Shown: piece by piece, positions 8,802-11,158 of the stretch
Numbering within the stretch: the first letter of the stretch is position 1
How the letters are laid out: each line of letters starts with the position of its first letter
DNA from: Dissophora ornata
Lineage: Eukaryota > Mortierellomycota > Mortierellomycetes > Mortierellales > Mortierellaceae
Reading direction: 5' to 3'
Assembly (NCBI GenBank): GCA_025201705.1
Contig: MU617539.1
Span: forward strand, 1 to 11,158
DNA length: 11,158 bases
The notes under the pieces: generated by a model
What the model saw: the letters and a program-made list of their open reading frames with translations, nothing else
What the model was told of the DNA's origin: nothing
The model's database searches: none
Made by a program: the position numbers and the translations under genes

Positions 8802-8957
8802 ATGATGCCACACTTTTCAGAGGGAAGTCCCCTTGCAGCTGACGACATTCTAGATCCATTGCTTGGACACACCCAACCATCGAATCCTCCAAAGCGATCG
8901 CCCTACTATCCATCGGCAAACCTTCATACTCCTCCTCATTCGCAGCAAGTGGAGTAA
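8802..8957 (+). CDS. Small coding-like frame, possible exon or gene relic
   Basis: An ATG ATG start opens 51 codons to a TAA. The product would be acidic near the start (SEGSPLAADDILDPLLGH) and Pro/Ser/Tyr-rich later (NPPKRSPYYPSANLHTPPHS). The amino-acid pattern and balanced codon use look more like a piece of real protein, for example the disordered tail of a larger one, than like random intergenic DNA. The frame stays open upstream to 8775, and a TTTTCAG just before 8821 could be a splice acceptor, so it may be a terminal exon or the remains of one. I do not recognise the family. No upstream exon can be joined with confidence, and decay is plausible given the neighbouring pseudogene. Confidence 0.25.
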   Translation: MMPHFSEGSPLAADDILDPLLGHTQPSNPPKRSPYYPSANLHTPPHSQQVE

Positions 8958-9169
8958 AAAAAGCGGATATGACCACTTGTCCACAAGCAGCTTAAGCACT
9001 TTCAGCGTTTAGGCCTGAGCTCCGAATCTAAAAAAGGACCTAAAAACAACGTGTGTTCAGCTTTCGAGTCCCTATACGTTTATTTCGCCATGGAAAGTGC
9101 CGATCTAGCCGTAGTCCTGGCCACCTTCAGAACACCAATATACAAGTACGGTATGCCAGTTCCTTTAAG

Positions 9170-9215
9170 TTTGAACGCGTTTTGTTTTATATCGTCCGCT
9201 TTGAACGCATTTTGT
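9170..9215 (+). repeat. Tandem near-repeat TTTGAACGCRTTTTGT, 30-base period
   Basis: Two 16-base copies at 9170-9185 and 9200-9215 differ at one base (G or A at position 10). They are followed by a 13-base A run. The purpose is unknown; the pair may be a small slippage product. Confidence 0.5.
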
Positions 9216-9315
9216 GCAAAAAAAAAAAAAGTGATAAAAAAAGATAAAAAAGGTGACATTATGCCGTTCTAGTATTGCTGTCGCTTTTTTTTAATGTCTC
9301 GACAATTGATTGATT

Positions 9316-10953
9316 CTAATCGTCTCGTTCTGATCCGTGGCTTCCCCTTTTCCGGTGACCTCTCTTGAGATCATGTCTAGACCCACTCTCGACTGATGAG
9401 GAGGATGAAGCCACTGGCGACTGTCCCGCCAGCAACAGCAACCCGTCCTTCGCATCCTCATCTGACGACGACGCCGACGACAGTTGCATGCCTGTTGGGG
9501 AATGATCCTCCAACAATGCTCGGATGTCATGCTTCTCCACTTTGATCTTCTTCGCATAAATATGGTTCAACCCCGTTGTCATCAACGGTGTCAACGGGGA
9601 TTTCGCCGCAATAGAACCCCCGAGGGCCTCCAACATATCCGTCGTCTTGTTATTCGGGTTATTATTTGTAGCCTTTCCGATCTTGGCATTTGCAACCGAG
9701 GCTGGGAGGATCGCCTTCAGATGTTGAATGTATTCGATCGTGCTCTGTAGGATCGAGAGTTTGTGGAGGTGATCCTCATCGACACAAGCCGGAACCAGGT
9801 GTTTAAGTTGCAGGATCTTGTCATTGATCCGTTCACGCCGTCGCCGTTCGATCGCAGAATGTGACACCTTGCGCATCAGGTCCCGGGTCTCTTGATCGAC
9901 CAACTTGGTATTGGAGGACGCTCGGCGCTTAGTTGGCGTAGCCGATGCCGTAGCACTGGTGGTACCTGTGCTGTTACTGCTGGCCCGCCTTGCTTGTGAC
10001 CGTGAGGAGCGCTGGGTTGTGGATATGGCAGGGATGCTCTGGGGTGGCAGCATCATGAATCGTCGAGGCGAACTGGGCGCTGAGCGGTCAGCAACAGGAT
10101 CACTGGTTGGTGAACTCATCTCAGAATCTCTCTGCGGCAGGATGGTTGAATAGGATCTGATCTCTTGTGAGGCCCCCGACGACAGTGCGGAGGCTGGGAG
10201 GATCATGGCAGGTATAGAGTGCTTGGACACGAGAGGATCATTATGTGGGCTAGAGAAGTGACGAGGTTGATGCTGTGGTGTTGGGTAAGGAGAGAGCGGT
10301 CCAATAGCTGGAGATACCATGTAATGGTTTGGAAGAGGCGACATTTGGGGCGTTGATCTGGGAGAATAGCCGGAGGAGTGTGCAGAGGACGGCAGAGAGT
10401 GGCCCTGGTTTGACTGGGGGTGCATTGCAGGAGATTGGTGCGGGCTCTGACGGGGTGCAAACGGCTGTAGAGGCGGCGGGAGCTGGTAGAACCCAGATGA
10501 GGACGAGTACTGGCTAGGATCTGTAATACCGCAATGTGGTCGGGACACCGGAGAAACCAGGGCAAGGCCAGGCGACATGGGCGGTGTGGCGTTTGGATAG
10601 AGAGTATGGAGAGGACGTGAGCTGGTAAAGTTCGACGTTGACGTTGTTTTGTTCAGGTCACTGAACGTTGGGAGCTGTTGACTACTGGCATTCTTGCCGC
10701 TGCTTCGCCCGGAGCTCGAGGAAGAGTGGTCGTGTGGAGGCAAGACAGTCGATCCAGAGTCTCTACGGGATTGGTGCTTTGGGTCTTCAGGGCTCATGGT
10801 GGGTGAAGGATCTGGGGTGAGTGGAGAGAAGGAAGATAAGATCGACGATGGGCGGATAAGGGCAGGACCACGCGAGTGAGGAGCGGGGACAATCGGTTTG
10901 AAGTGAGGAGTAGACTTTTTTGGTGTAAGAGAATCTGTGTCGGTGTAAACCAT
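9316..10953 (-). CDS. bHLH transcription factor, E-box type, single exon
   Basis: The frame encodes 545 residues from ATG at 10953-10951 to TAG at 9318-9316. A TTG three codons upstream is in frame, but the ATG is preferred. The bHLH domain is about residues 360-418: RKVSHSAIERRRRERINDK, a loop, then HKLSILQSTIEYIQHLKAIL. The H365/E369/R373 pattern predicts contact with CACGTG/CANNTG E-boxes. The HLH part resembles SREBP and fungal Esc1-like proteins, but the basic region carries Arg where SREBPs have their diagnostic Tyr, and no leucine zipper or membrane segment follows. Residues 1-355 are low-complexity Ser/Pro/Gln with many SP and TP sites, suggesting a disordered, phosphorylated activation region. 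After the domain come a sumoylation-type IKVE (Lys471) and a basic C-terminus (LKRGHRKRG, possible nuclear signal). Targets are unknown; Ino4-, Cbf1- and Max-like roles are all possible. It converges on the plus-strand genes. Confidence 0.9.
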   Translation of the reverse strand: MVYTDTDSLTPKKSTPHFKPIVPAPHSRGPALIRPSSILSSFSPLTPDPSPTMSPEDPKHQSRRDSGSTVLPPHDHSSSSSGRSSGKNASSQQLPTFSDLNKTTSTSNFTSSRPLHTLYPNATPPMSPGLALVSPVSRPHCGITDPSQYSSSSGFYQLPPPLQPFAPRQSPHQSPAMHPQSNQGHSLPSSAHSSGYSPRSTPQMSPLPNHYMVSPAIGPLSPYPTPQHQPRHFSSPHNDPLVSKHSIPAMILPASALSSGASQEIRSYSTILPQRDSEMSSPTSDPVADRSAPSSPRRFMMLPPQSIPAISTTQRSSRSQARRASSNSTGTTSATASATPTKRRASSNTKLVDQETRDLMRKVSHSAIERRRRERINDKILQLKHLVPACVDEDHLHKLSILQSTIEYIQHLKAILPASVANAKIGKATNNNPNNKTTDMLEALGGSIAAKSPLTPLMTTGLNHIYAKKIKVEKHDIRALLEDHSPTGMQLSSASSSDEDAKDGLLLLAGQSPVASSSSSVESGSRHDLKRGHRKRGSHGSERDD

Positions 10954-11158
10954 TGCAAACAAGGTAAAAGGGAAAGGGAAGAGGGTAGGAAGGGGCGCTG
11001 AGGAGAGTAGAAAACAAGAGAGAAGAAAAAGAAAGGGAGAGAAAAGAGGGTTGAAGATAGAGAATGCAGGATGTAGTTCGCGAGAACGTGAAAGGGAGGG
11101 GAGTGGAGTGATGAATACAACTTTTTCCCCTCTGCCCCTCTCTTTTTTTCTTTTTTTT
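10954..11158 (-). promoter_or_regulatory. CT-rich leader/promoter side of the bHLH gene
   Basis: Read on the minus strand, this stretch is strongly pyrimidine-rich from about 11115 down to 10965 and leads into ACCTTGTTTGCAATGG. It matches the leader style of the two plus-strand genes. The far end (11142-11158) is a T-rich run on the plus strand. The promoter probably continues beyond the window. Confidence 0.5.

Larger units (their letters stand above)
8400..9315. other. Unassigned region between VPS29 relic and bHLH gene
   Basis: About 900 bases hold no gene I can name. Several open stretches without homology occur: a frame with no stop but also no clear ATG start at 8552-8842 (96 codons), a 51-codon ATG frame at 8802-8957 and a weak frame at 9051-9272. 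The second half is rich in A runs (13 A at 9218-9230, then A-rich DNA to 9250) and T runs (near 9284). A near-perfect 16-base direct repeat lies at 9170-9215. The stretch next to 9316 must contain the 3' untranslated region and processing signals of the bHLH gene, which ends there on the other strand. Confidence 0.5.

Noticed and set aside
9218..9250. A-rich run as the poly(A) tail of a retrocopied gene
   Set aside because: It is more than 800 bases beyond the VPS29 relic, which keeps an intron, and it is flanked by other A and T runs. Nothing marks it as a retroposition tail.
10954..10962. TTG three codons upstream as the bHLH start
   Set aside because: It is a non-ATG codon. The ATG at 10953 is in frame, has a suitable context and is the normal choice for a eukaryotic gene.
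1..11158. CRISPR arrays, tRNA or rRNA genes, transposons, viral genes
   Set aside because: No regularly spaced repeats, cloverleaf-like segments, rRNA-like conserved blocks, terminal repeats or transposase/integrase/reverse-transcriptase motifs were seen on either strand.

Overview
The window looks like nuclear DNA of an early-diverging fungus. Mucoromycota is likely, and a Mortierella-type oleaginous genus is my best guess, without proof. The reasons are short spliceosomal introns (86-114 nt, plus one of 231 nt) with GTRNGN donors and mostly TAG acceptors, near-even base composition, pyrimidine-rich 5' leaders directly before start codons, and family matches that are fungal in length and layout.

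Layout, left to right. 1-751 has no gene and serves as the upstream region of the first gene; it holds a TGACGTCA palindrome, a site close to the yeast inositol/choline element and a CT-rich leader. 752-5310 (+) is a complete eight-exon lipin / Mg2+-dependent phosphatidate phosphatase gene (Pah1/Smp2/Ned1 family, 1246 aa predicted). 5311-5635 is a 325-nt intergenic stretch with a Gcn4-type TGACTCA and a CT-rich leader. 5636-7273 (+) is a complete three-exon adenylosuccinate lyase gene (ADE13, 480 aa). 7601-8399 (+) is a decayed copy of VPS29, the retromer metallophosphoesterase-fold subunit: conserved blocks are easy to read but lie in different frames, with a stop codon, frameshifts and a deletion. 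8400-9315 is mostly unexplained, with one small coding-like stretch (8802-8957). 9316-10953 (-) is a single-exon basic helix-loop-helix transcription factor (545 aa), and 10954-11158 is its CT-rich leader and promoter side.

The genes do not form an operon-like unit; this is ordinary fungal gene order. Lipin makes diacylglycerol from phosphatidate and adenylosuccinate lyase acts twice in purine synthesis. The bHLH factor has the residues expected for E-box binding. In yeast, phospholipid genes and lipin function are tied to the bHLH pair Ino2/Ino4, so CATGTG-type E-boxes near and inside this lipin gene are worth testing, but a link to this particular bHLH is inference only.

The least expected item is the VPS29 pseudogene, which keeps at least one intron and therefore arose by DNA-level duplication or by loss in place rather than by retroposition.
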